The position numbers and the translations under genes are program-made. The notes under the pieces are model-generated. The model was given only the letters and a program-made list of their open reading frames with translations. It was not told where the DNA came from and searched no databases. This document shows positions 34,333 through 43,132 of a stretch of DNA of 64,000 bases, one piece after another (position 1 is the stretch's first letter; the number at the start of each line of letters is the position of its first letter). The stretch spans positions 1 to 64,000 of the forward strand of contig JAUICZ010000006.1 of NCBI GenBank assembly GCA_030429205.1, read 5' to 3'. This DNA is from Bacteroidia bacterium (GTDB lineage: Bacteria; Bacteroidota; Bacteroidia; Chitinophagales; Chitinophagaceae).

Positions 34333-35237
34333 ATGTTGAAGTTATTTATTTTCATATTATTAACTATTCCAATTACTACTGTTGCACAACCATATATTCT
34401 GGTGTTAGGAACGGCTCAAGATGGAGGTTACCCTCACATTGGATGTAAGAGATCATGCTGTAACCTTGCTTGGGGGAACAATAAAAAAATTAATGTTGTC
34501 TCTCTTGCGCTGGTAGATCCTGAAAATAAAAAATGGTGGTTATTTGAAGCAACCCCAGACATAAAAGAACAACTACAGCTATTAAGACTCTTACTAGAGG
34601 AACTTATAACTATTTACCGGAAGGCATCTTCATTACACATGCACATATTGGGCACTACACAGGGTTGATGCAACTTGGCAGAGAAGCAATGGGAGCAAAA
34701 AATGTGACCGTATATGTAATGCCGCAAATGAGTTATTTCCTGAAAAATAACGCTCCATGGAAACAGCTCGTATCATTAAACAACATTAAAATACATACCG
34801 TAAGCCCTAACTCTGTTACCGGACTGTCAAAGAATACTAAAGTCTATAGCTTTCAAGTTCCTCATCGTGATGAATTTTCTGAAACAGTGGGGTACAGCAT
34901 TACAACTTCAGGTAAAAAGTATCTGTTTATACCCGATATCAATAAATGGGACAAATGGGAAAGGGATATTATTCAGGAAGTTAAAAAAGTTGACGTTGCT
35001 TTTCTGGATGCTACTTTTTACAAAAAAAATGAGCTACCCAATTTAAGAATGAGTGAAGTACCACATCCGTATGTCGAAGAAACTATTAAGCTATTCAGCA
35101 ACACCAGCGAAAGTATAAGGTCTAAGATTCATTTTATCCACTTTAATCATACCAACCCTTTGCTTTGGAACGAAGACGCTGCAACTGAGCTAAATTCAAA
35201 AGGCTATCATATAGCAGTTCAGGGAGAAAAGCTGTAA
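34333..35237 (+). pseudogene. Secreted PqqB-like metallo-beta-lactamase-fold protein, split by a one-base frameshift
   Basis: The first segment (34333-34668) has a signal peptide (TTVAQ) then YILVLGTAQDGGYPHIGC, VVSLALVDPENKKWWLFEATPDIKEQLQLL, and then leaves frame. From about 34590 the -1 frame reads YNYLPEGIFITHAHIGHYTGL and joins MQLGREAMGAKNVTVYVMPQM without a break, ending at 35237 (LLWNEDAA...). Together they make a full PqqB-type protein of about 300 residues with its HAHIGH metal motif. One base seems missing near 34588-34600. No other pqq gene is present, so the natural substrate is unclear; PqqB homologues exist without PQQ synthesis. Confidence 0.85.
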
Positions 35238-35296
35238 ATTAACTTTTCCTTATCGTTGCATAAAGTATCCCATTTCATATTGATTTGCTGATATAT

Positions 35297-35304
35297 TAGC
35301 TTTG
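35297..35304 (+). promoter_or_regulatory. Candidate -7 box of the superoxide dismutase gene
   Basis: TAGCTTTG is an exact TAnnTTTG match, 36 bp before the ATG. The -33 region is T-rich but has no clean TTG at ideal spacing. Confidence 0.4.
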
Positions 35305-35339
35305 CGACATCTTATTAGACATTTAAAAATTAAAATATC

Positions 35340-35942
35340 ATGGCACACACACTTCCAGAATTAAAATATGCTTTTGATGCATTAGAACCACATATAGACG
35401 CTAAAACAATGGAGATACACCACGGTAAGCACCACAATGCTTATGTAACTAAATTGAACGAAGCGATTGCAGGAACTGATGCAGAGAATCTTTCAATTGA
35501 AGATTTGATGGCTAATATTTCTAAATACGGTGCTGGTGTACGCAACAACGGTGGCGGACATTACAACCACACTTTATTTTGGGAAATATTAGGTCCTAGT
35601 GGTAACGAACCATCGGGTAAATTAAACGATGCTATAAATAATACCTTTGGCACTTTAAACGGTCTTAAGGACAAAGTAAATGCTGCTGGCGCTACACGTT
35701 TTGGTAGTGGCTGGGCATGGTTGATCGTTAAAGATGGCAACCTAGAGGTTTGTTCTACTCCTAACCAAGACAATCCACTAATGGATGATGCAGAGGTAAA
35801 GGGCACTCCAATTTTAGGTATTGATGTTTGGGAACACGCTTACTATCTACATTACCAAAACAGACGTCCTGATTACCTTGGCGCAATCTGGAATGTTATC
35901 AACTGGGATGCTGTAGCAGCTCGTTATGAAGCGGCTCTGTAA
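35340..35942 (+). CDS. sod: Fe/Mn superoxide dismutase
   Basis: 200 residues. The first metal ligand His27 is in [12 protein letters not shown], the second histidine in [14 protein letters not shown], and the last two in [19 protein letters not shown] (Asp and His). GSGWAWLIV is also conserved. It converts superoxide to oxygen and peroxide in the cytosol; there is no signal peptide. The metal, Fe or Mn, cannot be settled by eye, though the NHxLFW and DVWEHAYY context is frequent in Mn or cambialistic forms. Single gene, followed by a strong terminator. Confidence 0.97.
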   Translation: MAHTLPELKYAFDALEPHIDAKTMEIHHGKHHNAYVTKLNEAIAGTDAENLSIEDLMANISKYGAGVRNNGGGHYNHTLFWEILGPSGNEPSGKLNDAINNTFGTLNGLKDKVNAAGATRFGSGWAWLIVKDGNLEVCSTPNQDNPLMDDAEVKGTPILGIDVWEHAYYLHYQNRRPDYLGAIWNVINWDAVAARYEAAL

Positions 35943-35968
35943 CGCAAAAAATCACACTTTATTATATT

Positions 35969-35998
35969 AAAAAATGGCCCCGTTTTCGGGGCTTTTTT
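35969..35998 (+). terminator. Terminator of the superoxide dismutase gene
   Basis: GCCCCG (35977-35982) and CGGGGC (35987-35992) with a TTTT loop, preceded by an A-run and followed by six T. Confidence 0.93.
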
Positions 35999-36052
35999 AA
36001 TGCAATAAAAAAGATGCACGTCACGTTTTTCCCTGTAAATAAATTTCAACCT

Positions 36053-36748
36053 ATGAAAATAATCATTGCAATGCTTTTTACTATTGGCAGCATCCAACTT
36101 GCAACTGCACAAAACGAACATTTAATCAAAAAGCAAAAAAGAAATGAAATAGGCCTGACTGCAGAAATCAATGCATTTAGCAATATAAATAACAGCACAG
36201 CATTTCAGGCTATACAATATAAGCACTGGCAAAACGAACATTTTGGCATGCGCTTTTTACTGGGCAAAAGAGACTACTATAGTGATGTGAGTTTCAGCAC
36301 CTCGTACAGGATAGACGGAGATACGCTCACCAAAACAAACTATGCTACAGATGCGACAATTGCCATTGCAGGGGTTGGTTTTGAAGCCCAAAGGCAATTT
36401 TATAAGAAAGTATACTTATTCGCTACAGTAGAAACTAAGTTTGGATTTGGAGAAGGGTATATAGACTCATTCCCTACACGTACAGTATATAACGATACAT
36501 TTCCGTGGGGTAGAACCGTCACAACAAAGTTTTCATATTCAGCAGCAACATACAATATCTTTTATGCTTCTGTCACGCCTACTTTTGGCGCCAAGCTACA
36601 ATTCAACCATATATGCTTCGGCACAGAGATGTCATTATATTTACTTAGCTATACAAGTATGAAAAACCAATCCAGGCCATACGAAAGCATGTTAGAATTT
36701 GATATCAGTACAATCAACCCACGCTTTTTTGTCCATTACAGGTTCTAA
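36053..36748 (+). CDS. Predicted outer-membrane beta-barrel protein
   Basis: 231 residues from the ATG at 36053, giving a signal peptide ending QLATAQ. The rest alternates hydrophobic and polar residues (HFGMRFLLGKRDYYSDVSFSTSYRI, VYLFATVETKFGFGEG, FSAATYNIFYASVTPTFGAKLQFNH) and ends in an aromatic residue (FFVHYRF), both typical of an 8- to 12-strand barrel. No named family recognised. It ends exactly one base before the end of the converging heptaheme gene. Confidence 0.78.
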   Translation: MKIIIAMLFTIGSIQLATAQNEHLIKKQKRNEIGLTAEINAFSNINNSTAFQAIQYKHWQNEHFGMRFLLGKRDYYSDVSFSTSYRIDGDTLTKTNYATDATIAIAGVGFEAQRQFYKKVYLFATVETKFGFGEGYIDSFPTRTVYNDTFPWGRTVTTKFSYSAATYNIFYASVTPTFGAKLQFNHICFGTEMSLYLLSYTSMKNQSRPYESMLEFDISTINPRFFVHYRF

Positions 36749-38689
36749 TTACAAGATTTCTAACAACATTGCTTTTGCCTGCTGATGATTAGGGTGCTTT
36801 TCTAGTAGATGCTCTAAGGTTTTCTGAGCATCTGCATCCCTATCATTCAAGTGTTGCCATACGGCCATATTGATGAGTCCCTGCAAATTGTCCGGAGCAT
36901 ATTTAATAGCTTTTGATAAATGGTCATACGCGAGGGTATTGCTACCTTGCTGCATATATATATATCCTAAGCTGGTGTGAGCTGAGGCATAATGCGGGTT
37001 CTCTTGAAGGATAAATTTATACACCTCTGTTGCTTCTTCAATTTTTCTATTAGCTAATAAGCTATTGCCGTATTTATTCTGAAAATCTAAGGTGAGAGGT
37101 TCTATTTCCACTGCTCTTTTGTACCATCCAAGCGCTTGCAGTCTGTTCCCTATTTGAGTAAACGCTTCTCCTATCCTATATGCAGTCCAGGCATCACTTA
37201 TGTCCTTCGGTTGTTGTTCTGCCGCATAAAGGACAACCTTTTCGTAATCATTCAACAAATAATAAGCCCTTATAAAATCTCTGTTTTGCTTCTTTTGAAT
37301 TTCTACCTCTTTTTCTTTTTCCAAATATTTCAAAGCACTGTCTATCAGCCCATCATTATCATTATACCTTTCGTAAAACTCCATAAATCCCCTTGCTTTG
37401 GTTATAGCACCTACATCATCATTATTATAACATGCCAACCCTAAAAAGGCTTTTATTTTGCTTTGAGCGTCATCGGCAATAGGTTTCTTTCTGATATAAT
37501 GATCTGTTACTGCAACGTGTGGAATATCTATGCTTCCATTTTTAGGCATATGGCAGGTAATACAATTATTCCCTTTTAATGCTCTTACCTCTGTCAACTC
37601 TGTACAATCATCATCTGATTTATGACAAGACTTGCAGGCATCTGTGTATTGAGATTGAGGCGTATACTTAACACTTACATGAGGGTTATGGCAGGTAATA
37701 CAACTCATTTTACCTGAGTTTATGTAGCAGTTACTTTTCTTCATCCGCTCAACATGAGACGCCATGATCATCTTGTTCTGAGCCCCTTCATATTGTGGCA
37801 TAAACACATTCATCACTTCTGAAAGTTTCATACCGGGTCGATAATCAAAAAAAGTTTTGCCATCATTTAAAACGGCAATCCCCTGTAAGTGGCAGCGTTG
37901 ACACACGTTATTTTGTAGTTCCGTTGACAACCTTGCAGGGTTTACAATCGTATAGTCAGGCGTTTTTGAAGTATCAACTATTATCCCCTTTTCTTTTTGC
38001 TGAACATGTAAACTACCCGGACCATGACATCGCTCACAATCTATACCTGTTTTAATCATCAGGTATTTATTCTGACTTTCAGACTCAAACTCCGGCAAAC
38101 CATTATGGCAACTCATGCACTCGAGTTGAATCATTCTGCTAAAACGACTGTTGGCCCCTTCTTCAAAACCCGGAGCAAGGTCCCACTTACCTTTTTGTGT
38201 ATAATAAGTAATTGGGGCCTGATATGCATAACCATTAATAGTGAATATATGCGAATTGGTATGTTGCCCTGACCCCACAATATAGTTGACATGTTGCATC
38301 AGCTTATGTACAGTATCCCCATCACTTAAACGATACTCCATTATATACAAACTGTCTTTTACCCAAAAAGGCTTGTAGTAGAAATCAAGTTCTTTATCAT
38401 ATACCAATGCATGTTCTGGACTAAAGTCGGCTGATGACTTTTGCTTCGTAGCATCATCCCAAGATTGCCCCATCCCAGTTTTTATGAATGTTTGATATAC
38501 AGGTTCATGGCAGGTACGACACTTCTGCATACCTACATATTGTACGCTTGTGTCATATACATTCTTCCATGCAGAGCTATGCATATCCTCTACCTGCGTC
38601 TTGTCGGGAGTATTACAATAGAATGCAGGTAGTGTTATACCTACCAACAGTAGGGCAATAAGAATATTCTTTATAAAACGGGAAGACAT
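36749..38689 (-). CDS. Heptaheme cytochrome c with C-terminal TPR domain
   Basis: 646 residues. An N-terminal hydrophobic leader (IALLLVGITLPAFYC) fits a lipoprotein or cleavable signal. Seven CxxCH haem sites are at 57-61, 191-195, 218-222, 263-267, 330-334, 352-356 and 376-380, a tetraheme-cytochrome-like arrangement (cytochrome c554 type). From about 480 to the end, at least four TPR units follow (AWTAYRIGEAFTQIGNRLQALGW, ASAHTSLGYIYMQQGSNTLAYDH). It probably carries electrons in the periplasm and recruits partners via the TPRs. The redox substrate is unknown. Single gene. Confidence 0.9.
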   Translation of the reverse strand: MSSRFIKNILIALLLVGITLPAFYCNTPDKTQVEDMHSSAWKNVYDTSVQYVGMQKCRTCHEPVYQTFIKTGMGQSWDDATKQKSSADFSPEHALVYDKELDFYYKPFWVKDSLYIMEYRLSDGDTVHKLMQHVNYIVGSGQHTNSHIFTINGYAYQAPITYYTQKGKWDLAPGFEEGANSRFSRMIQLECMSCHNGLPEFESESQNKYLMIKTGIDCERCHGPGSLHVQQKEKGIIVDTSKTPDYTIVNPARLSTELQNNVCQRCHLQGIAVLNDGKTFFDYRPGMKLSEVMNVFMPQYEGAQNKMIMASHVERMKKSNCYINSGKMSCITCHNPHVSVKYTPQSQYTDACKSCHKSDDDCTELTEVRALKGNNCITCHMPKNGSIDIPHVAVTDHYIRKKPIADDAQSKIKAFLGLACYNNDDVGAITKARGFMEFYERYNDNDGLIDSALKYLEKEKEVEIQKKQNRDFIRAYYLLNDYEKVVLYAAEQQPKDISDAWTAYRIGEAFTQIGNRLQALGWYKRAVEIEPLTLDFQNKYGNSLLANRKIEEATEVYKFILQENPHYASAHTSLGYIYMQQGSNTLAYDHLSKAIKYAPDNLQGLINMAVWQHLNDRDADAQKTLEHLLEKHPNHQQAKAMLLEIL

Positions 38690-38721
38690 TCCCCCAAATT
38701 TAAGATAAAGCTATTATACAC

Positions 38722-40008
38722 TTAGTTGAAAATCGCTAATGTGTAACTCTTCTTACCTTTTTGTATCAATACATACTTATCATTCAACAGGTAGCTTGTT
38801 GTCAATTTAAACGTAATATCCGTCACCTTTTCTTTATTGATGCTCAAGCCTCCGTTTTGGACCATCTTACGAGCCTCTCCTTTAGATGAGAATACACCTT
38901 TTTCAGCTAAGAAGGAAAGTATTTCAGCCCCTTCTCCTTCCAGTTCAGATTTTAGAGCTTCCACCTGCGGTACTCCGTCCATAACTTCTAGCAATTGTTT
39001 TTCATTAAAACTACGTAGCACCTTGATCGCTTCGTCTCCTTTGCTGAAGAGAATATCTGATGCCTGTTGTGCAAATTCAAGGTCTTGTTCACTATGGACT
39101 AAAATAGTTAGCTCTTCAGCTAATGCTTGCTGTAGCTTACGTAAATGTGGTGCTTCCTTATGTTCTTCTATCAATGTATTTATTTCCTCAACTGGTTTAA
39201 AAGAAAATACCAATGATAATTTTTCAGCCTCATCGTCAGGAAGTTTCATCCAAAACTGGTAAAACTGGTATGGAGATGTGCGTTCGGGATCCAACCAAAT
39301 GTTACCTGTTTCCGTCTTACCAAATTTACTGCCATCACTTTTTGTAATCAATGGGCTGGTAAATGCAAATGCTTCACTCCCCCCCTTACGTCTAATGAGC
39401 TCAGTACCTGTGGTCATATTTCCCCATTGATCGGCTCCTCCAAACTGTAATTTTACATTATGATCTTTATTCAGATGGTAAAAGTCAAATGCCTGTATTA
39501 ATTGGTAGGTAAACTCTGTAAAAGATAACCCTGTTTCCAACCTTTTTTGCACAGAATCTTTTGCCATCATGTATCCAACGGTAATATGCTTACCTATATC
39601 TCTTACAAAATCGAGAAAAGAATAGTCTTTTAGCCAATCATAGTTATTTACCATAACAGCACCATTAGGCTTGTCATCACCAAAGTCTAAGAATTTCTCA
39701 AGTTGAGCTCGTATACCTGCACAGTTTTTATCTAAAGTTTCTTTGTCCAGCAAGTTCCTTTCCTGAGATTTTCCTGATGGATCACCAATCATGCCTGTAG
39801 CACCGCCAATAAGGGCAAAAGGCTTATGGCCCGCCCTTTGTAATCTCATTAATAAGGTAATTGGCAACATACTACCAACATGCAAACTATCGGCAGTTGG
39901 GTCAAACCCCACATAACCGCTGGTCATTTCCTTTGCTAGCTGCTCTTCTGCACCCGGCATTATATCTTGTATTAAATTCCTTGCTTTTAAGTCGGCAATT
40001 AAATCCAT
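38722..40008 (-). CDS. tyrS: Tyrosine--tRNA ligase
   Basis: 428 residues, class I synthetase. The HIGH-equivalent is in DPTADSLHVGSMLP, the tyrosine-binding YQLIQAFDFYHL and QFGGADQWGN follow, and the KMSKS loop is the KFGKT variant (SDGSKFGKTETG). A C-terminal S4-like RNA-binding domain (GVFSSKGEARKMVQNGGLSINKEKV) follows. It charges tRNA-Tyr. Single gene on the minus strand; no T-box or other leader was recognised upstream. Confidence 0.98.
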   Translation of the reverse strand: MDLIADLKARNLIQDIMPGAEEQLAKEMTSGYVGFDPTADSLHVGSMLPITLLMRLQRAGHKPFALIGGATGMIGDPSGKSQERNLLDKETLDKNCAGIRAQLEKFLDFGDDKPNGAVMVNNYDWLKDYSFLDFVRDIGKHITVGYMMAKDSVQKRLETGLSFTEFTYQLIQAFDFYHLNKDHNVKLQFGGADQWGNMTTGTELIRRKGGSEAFAFTSPLITKSDGSKFGKTETGNIWLDPERTSPYQFYQFWMKLPDDEAEKLSLVFSFKPVEEINTLIEEHKEAPHLRKLQQALAEELTILVHSEQDLEFAQQASDILFSKGDEAIKVLRSFNEKQLLEVMDGVPQVEALKSELEGEGAEILSFLAEKGVFSSKGEARKMVQNGGLSINKEKVTDITFKLTTSYLLNDKYVLIQKGKKSYTLAIFN

Positions 40009-40210
40009 GATTGAGATATCTTAACTATTATTTGAAGAGGGCAAAAGTAACACATAAACACATCTTGAAGTATGATGTTACCAAATCTTAAAGAAATAAG
40101 CCCCAAAACATCATATTATTCAAAAAAAGCATGAAAACAATTCACATACACATATAACAATAACTACATATATCAAGATAAAAATCCTATTAGGCTTTTA
40201 ACATTGTATT

Positions 40211-40239
40211 TTGTTTTTGGAAAATTGTTTATATCTTTC
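40211..40239 (+). promoter_or_regulatory. Candidate promoter of the PorG-like gene
   Basis: TTG at 40211-40213 and TATCTTTC at 40232-40239 (one mismatch to TAnnTTTG) are separated by 18 bp, near the Bacteroidota sigma-A spacing. The start codon is 31 bp further on. Confidence 0.4.
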
Positions 40240-40269
40240 GCATTATCTATTAATTAAAAATCTGTGGTC

Positions 40270-41142
40270 TTGAAACGATTTATACTTTGTATAGCATTGT
40301 TAATGCCGTTAGTATCTCCGGCACAACAGCATCATGAGTTTGGATTAACTGCCGGCGTTTGTAGTTATTACGGTGATCTACAGTCTGATTTGTTCCCTGA
40401 TTATGGTGTAAAAGCCATGGGTGGCATCATGTACAAATACTTCTTCAACCCTCATATAGGTATTAGGTTTGGCGCAGCATACGGTAGCGTTACTGCTGCA
40501 GATAGCTTGTCTGACTATGTAGCTAAGCAAGAACGTAATTTATCTTTTGCATCAGACATACTGGAGTTTCACGGTGGGTTTGAGTTTAACTTACTACCTA
40601 TTGAAAAAGACCGTATAAAATTCACTCCTTATGCGTTTGTAGGTATTGGCGTTTTTCGCTTCAATCCGTACACTCAGGGTGTAAATGGCGAGAAAATTTA
40701 CTTACGTCCTCTCGGTACAGAAGGGCAGAATATCCCTATTTATCCAGACCGTAAAGAATATAAGCTAACAAGTGTATCCTTCCCTGTTGGTGGAGGTATC
40801 AAATTCCTTTTAGGCAAAACATTTATGGTTACTCCTGAAATAGGATTCCGTTATACGAACACAGATTACTTAGATGATGTTAGCAAATCGTATGTTGATT
40901 TCCAAGTATTGAAAGAATACCGTGGACAACATGCTGTAGATTATGCTTTCCGTACCGACGAATTACAAAACTGGGATGGAAACTATCCTACATATCAAGG
41001 GCAACGTGGTGACAGCAAATCTAACGACCTATACTGGATGGCGGGTTTAACTGTAACAGTATATTTAGATGCTGTTGGAAACATGTTCGACTACTGGCAA
41101 ACAAATTGTCCTGCCTTCTTGAGAAGCGGTAGAACAAGATAA
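40270..41142 (+). CDS. DUF6089 outer-membrane protein, T9SS PorG-like
   Basis: About 290 residues starting at TTG 40270 (KRFILCIALLMPLVSPAQQ leader); a GTG two codons earlier is the alternative. Mature part begins HHEFGLTAGVCSYYGDLQ, followed by barrel strands typical of DUF6089 (GIRFGAAYGSVTAAD, FTPYAFVGIGVFRFNP, FMVTPEIGFRYTNTDYLDDVS). This family includes PorG of the type IX secretion system, which spans the outer membrane next to the PorK/N ring. The assignment as the T9SS PorG is inference. It fits the T9SS tails on three other proteins of this window. Confidence 0.78.
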   Translation: MKRFILCIALLMPLVSPAQQHHEFGLTAGVCSYYGDLQSDLFPDYGVKAMGGIMYKYFFNPHIGIRFGAAYGSVTAADSLSDYVAKQERNLSFASDILEFHGGFEFNLLPIEKDRIKFTPYAFVGIGVFRFNPYTQGVNGEKIYLRPLGTEGQNIPIYPDRKEYKLTSVSFPVGGGIKFLLGKTFMVTPEIGFRYTNTDYLDDVSKSYVDFQVLKEYRGQHAVDYAFRTDELQNWDGNYPTYQGQRGDSKSNDLYWMAGLTVTVYLDAVGNMFDYWQTNCPAFLRSGRTR

Positions 41143-41170
41143 ATACATACATACTCAACACTACATAAAT

Positions 41171-41196
41171 AAAAGGCGACCTCTCGGTCGCTTTTT
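41171..41196. terminator. Bidirectional terminator between PorG-like gene and hisS
   Basis: GCGACC (41176-41181) and GGTCGC (41186-41191) with a TCTC loop, preceded by AAAA and followed by TTTTT, downstream of both converging genes. Confidence 0.88.
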
Positions 41197-41220
41197 ACTA
41201 TTCATATACTGCAGTTAATA

Positions 41221-42612
41221 CTAAGTTCCCTTCAATATATCTATAGCATCTACTATTGACAGGACTTGCTGTTCACCTGTTACAAAGTTTTTTAAGCTAA
41301 CTTTTTGTTCTGCTCTCTCTTGTTCTCCAATAATAATAACATACGGAATACTTCGCTTATTGGCATACTTCATTTGTTTATCGAATTTAATGTTATCAGG
41401 ATAGATTTCTGCTGATATCCCTTCTGTCCTTAATTGCTGCATCACTTTTAACGAATACAACTCATCCTCTTTCCCAAAATTCACCAATAATACCTGAGTA
41501 GTAATATCTAGGTTTTCAGGGAATAGCTTGAGTTCATCCAGTACATCATATATTCTATCAATACCGAAAGACACCCCAACACCAGACATATTCTTTAAAC
41601 CAAACAAACCAGTAAGATTATCATAGCGACCTCCACCTCCAATGCTGCCCATTTTTACTGCATTACTTACCACTTCTACAATTACCCCGGTATAATAGTT
41701 CAACCCTCTGGCAAGGCTAATATCAACTTGTAATTCAGATTTCCACTCATTGCTTTTTAAGGCATCATGATACTTTAATGTATCTCTTAATTCAGTAATA
41801 CCTGCCAAGGCACTATTGCTAGTCCCCATCAGCTGTTCCAAAACTCTCAACTTTTCTTCATTACTGCCCGTAACACTTATTATTTTCTCAATAGTATCAA
41901 TACCACTTTGTTCTATATTTCTTTGCTGTAACTCTTTTGTAACTCCCTCCCAACCAATTTTATCCAGCTTGTCCAGGGCGATAGTTATGTCCATCATTTT
42001 ATCAGGTGCATTACATATTTCTGCAAGCCCTGCCAACAGCTTTCTACTATTGACCTTAACGACAACTCCAGGCAGTTTCATTTTATGAAATGCCGATCTG
42101 TATATACATAGTAGCTCCGCTTCATTAATCAATGAAGCGCTACCTACAACATCCGCATCGCACTGCCAAAACTCACGATAACGTCCTTTTTGAGGTCTAT
42201 CAGCCCTCCATACAGGTTGCATTTGGTATCGACGAAAAGGGAAAGCCAGCTCGTGCTGATGCATCACAACAAACCTCGCAAAAGGGATAGTAAGATCGTA
42301 TCGTAACGCCCTTTCAGTAACCTTTGGAGTGTTGTATGGCTTTTCTAACATTTTAGCCCACTCCTCATTTAACTTAGATTTCGCCTCTTCTTTCTTATCG
42401 TGAAGACCATTGTTCAGGATTTTAAAGATCAGTCTATCTCCTTCTTCACCATACTTACCGGTAAGTGTCGTTAGGTTTTCCATTGCCGGTGTCTCTAACG
42501 GCAAGAAACCATACTCTTCAAATATCTCTTTTAAAATACCTAATATGTACTGTCGCTTACGAACCTCTGCCGGAGAGAAGTCTCTTGTTCCTTGTGGTAT
42601 AGATGGTTTCAT
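41221..42612 (-). CDS. hisS: Histidine--tRNA ligase
   Basis: 463 residues, class II synthetase. Motif 1 (GFLPLETPAMEN), motif 2 (FRRYQMQPVWRADRPQKGRYREFWQCD), the histidine-binding ARGLNYYTGVIVEVV and GGGRYDNL, and motif 3 (GVGVSFGIDRI) are all present. The C-terminal anticodon-binding domain is at about 370-463. It lies 5 bp after the phosphatase gene on the same strand and is probably co-transcribed with it. Confidence 0.98.
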   Translation of the reverse strand: MKPSIPQGTRDFSPAEVRKRQYILGILKEIFEEYGFLPLETPAMENLTTLTGKYGEEGDRLIFKILNNGLHDKKEEAKSKLNEEWAKMLEKPYNTPKVTERALRYDLTIPFARFVVMHQHELAFPFRRYQMQPVWRADRPQKGRYREFWQCDADVVGSASLINEAELLCIYRSAFHKMKLPGVVVKVNSRKLLAGLAEICNAPDKMMDITIALDKLDKIGWEGVTKELQQRNIEQSGIDTIEKIISVTGSNEEKLRVLEQLMGTSNSALAGITELRDTLKYHDALKSNEWKSELQVDISLARGLNYYTGVIVEVVSNAVKMGSIGGGGRYDNLTGLFGLKNMSGVGVSFGIDRIYDVLDELKLFPENLDITTQVLLVNFGKEDELYSLKVMQQLRTEGISAEIYPDNIKFDKQMKYANKRSIPYVIIIGEQERAEQKVSLKNFVTGEQQVLSIVDAIDILKGT

Positions 42613-42617
42613 AAATC

Positions 42618-43067
42618 TTACTTATACTTTTTAATAATTGCATCGCATGTTTTGTCAATCAGCTCGTAAACCAGGGTGTAGCCTTCCTGACCTCCGTAAT
42701 AAGGGTCAGGTACAGATTCATTTGCTCCGGAATTCAACTCATTAAGAAACAACGATACATTTTGCACGTCACTTTCCCCTTTAAGTTTTATTTCTTCAAA
42801 TACATCTTCCGCCATCGCATATATCTTGTCGTATTTGCCAAAATCAGCCTTGTTAAACTGCCTGGCTTTTTGACCTGATATATCTATGCCATTTATTTCA
42901 CAAACCTCCTGAGAATATTTGTGAGGCTTAGATCCAATATGATAGCTCTCGGTACCTGCAGAGTCTACCTGCCAATCTAAATTATGTTCTTTTACCTTAG
43001 ACCTCATTATCCCTTCTGCAATAGGAGAGCGACATATATTTCCCAAACATACCATCAAAATGCGCAT
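42618..43067 (-). CDS. Low-molecular-weight protein tyrosine phosphatase
   Basis: 149 residues. The CxxxxxR(S/T) phosphate loop is at the N-terminus (MVCLGNICRSP, nucleophile Cys7, Arg13), and the general-acid aspartate lies in VPDPYYGG. Length and motif order are standard. In bacteria such enzymes often regulate polysaccharide export kinases or stress signalling, but no partner tyrosine kinase is adjacent. First gene of a pair with hisS. Confidence 0.95.
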   Translation of the reverse strand: MRILMVCLGNICRSPIAEGIMRSKVKEHNLDWQVDSAGTESYHIGSKPHKYSQEVCEINGIDISGQKARQFNKADFGKYDKIYAMAEDVFEEIKLKGESDVQNVSLFLNELNSGANESVPDPYYGGQEGYTLVYELIDKTCDAIIKKYK

Positions 43068-43078
43068 ACAATAAAATA

Positions 43079-43110
43079 ATAAGCCACAAAATTATCATTT
43101 TGTGGCTTAT
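43079..43110 (-). terminator. Terminator of the imelysin-like/CCP fusion gene
   Basis: A 13-bp perfect stem (ATAAGCCACAAAA at 43079-43091 with its complement at 43098-43110) around a 6-base loop, followed on the minus strand by a T-rich run. Confidence 0.88.
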
Positions 43111-43132
43111 AGTAAAATTAGCTTTATTAATA

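Noticed and set aside
34585-34605. Programmed -1 frameshifting in the PqqB-like gene
   Set aside because: No slippery sequence in the zero frame; the same reasoning applies.
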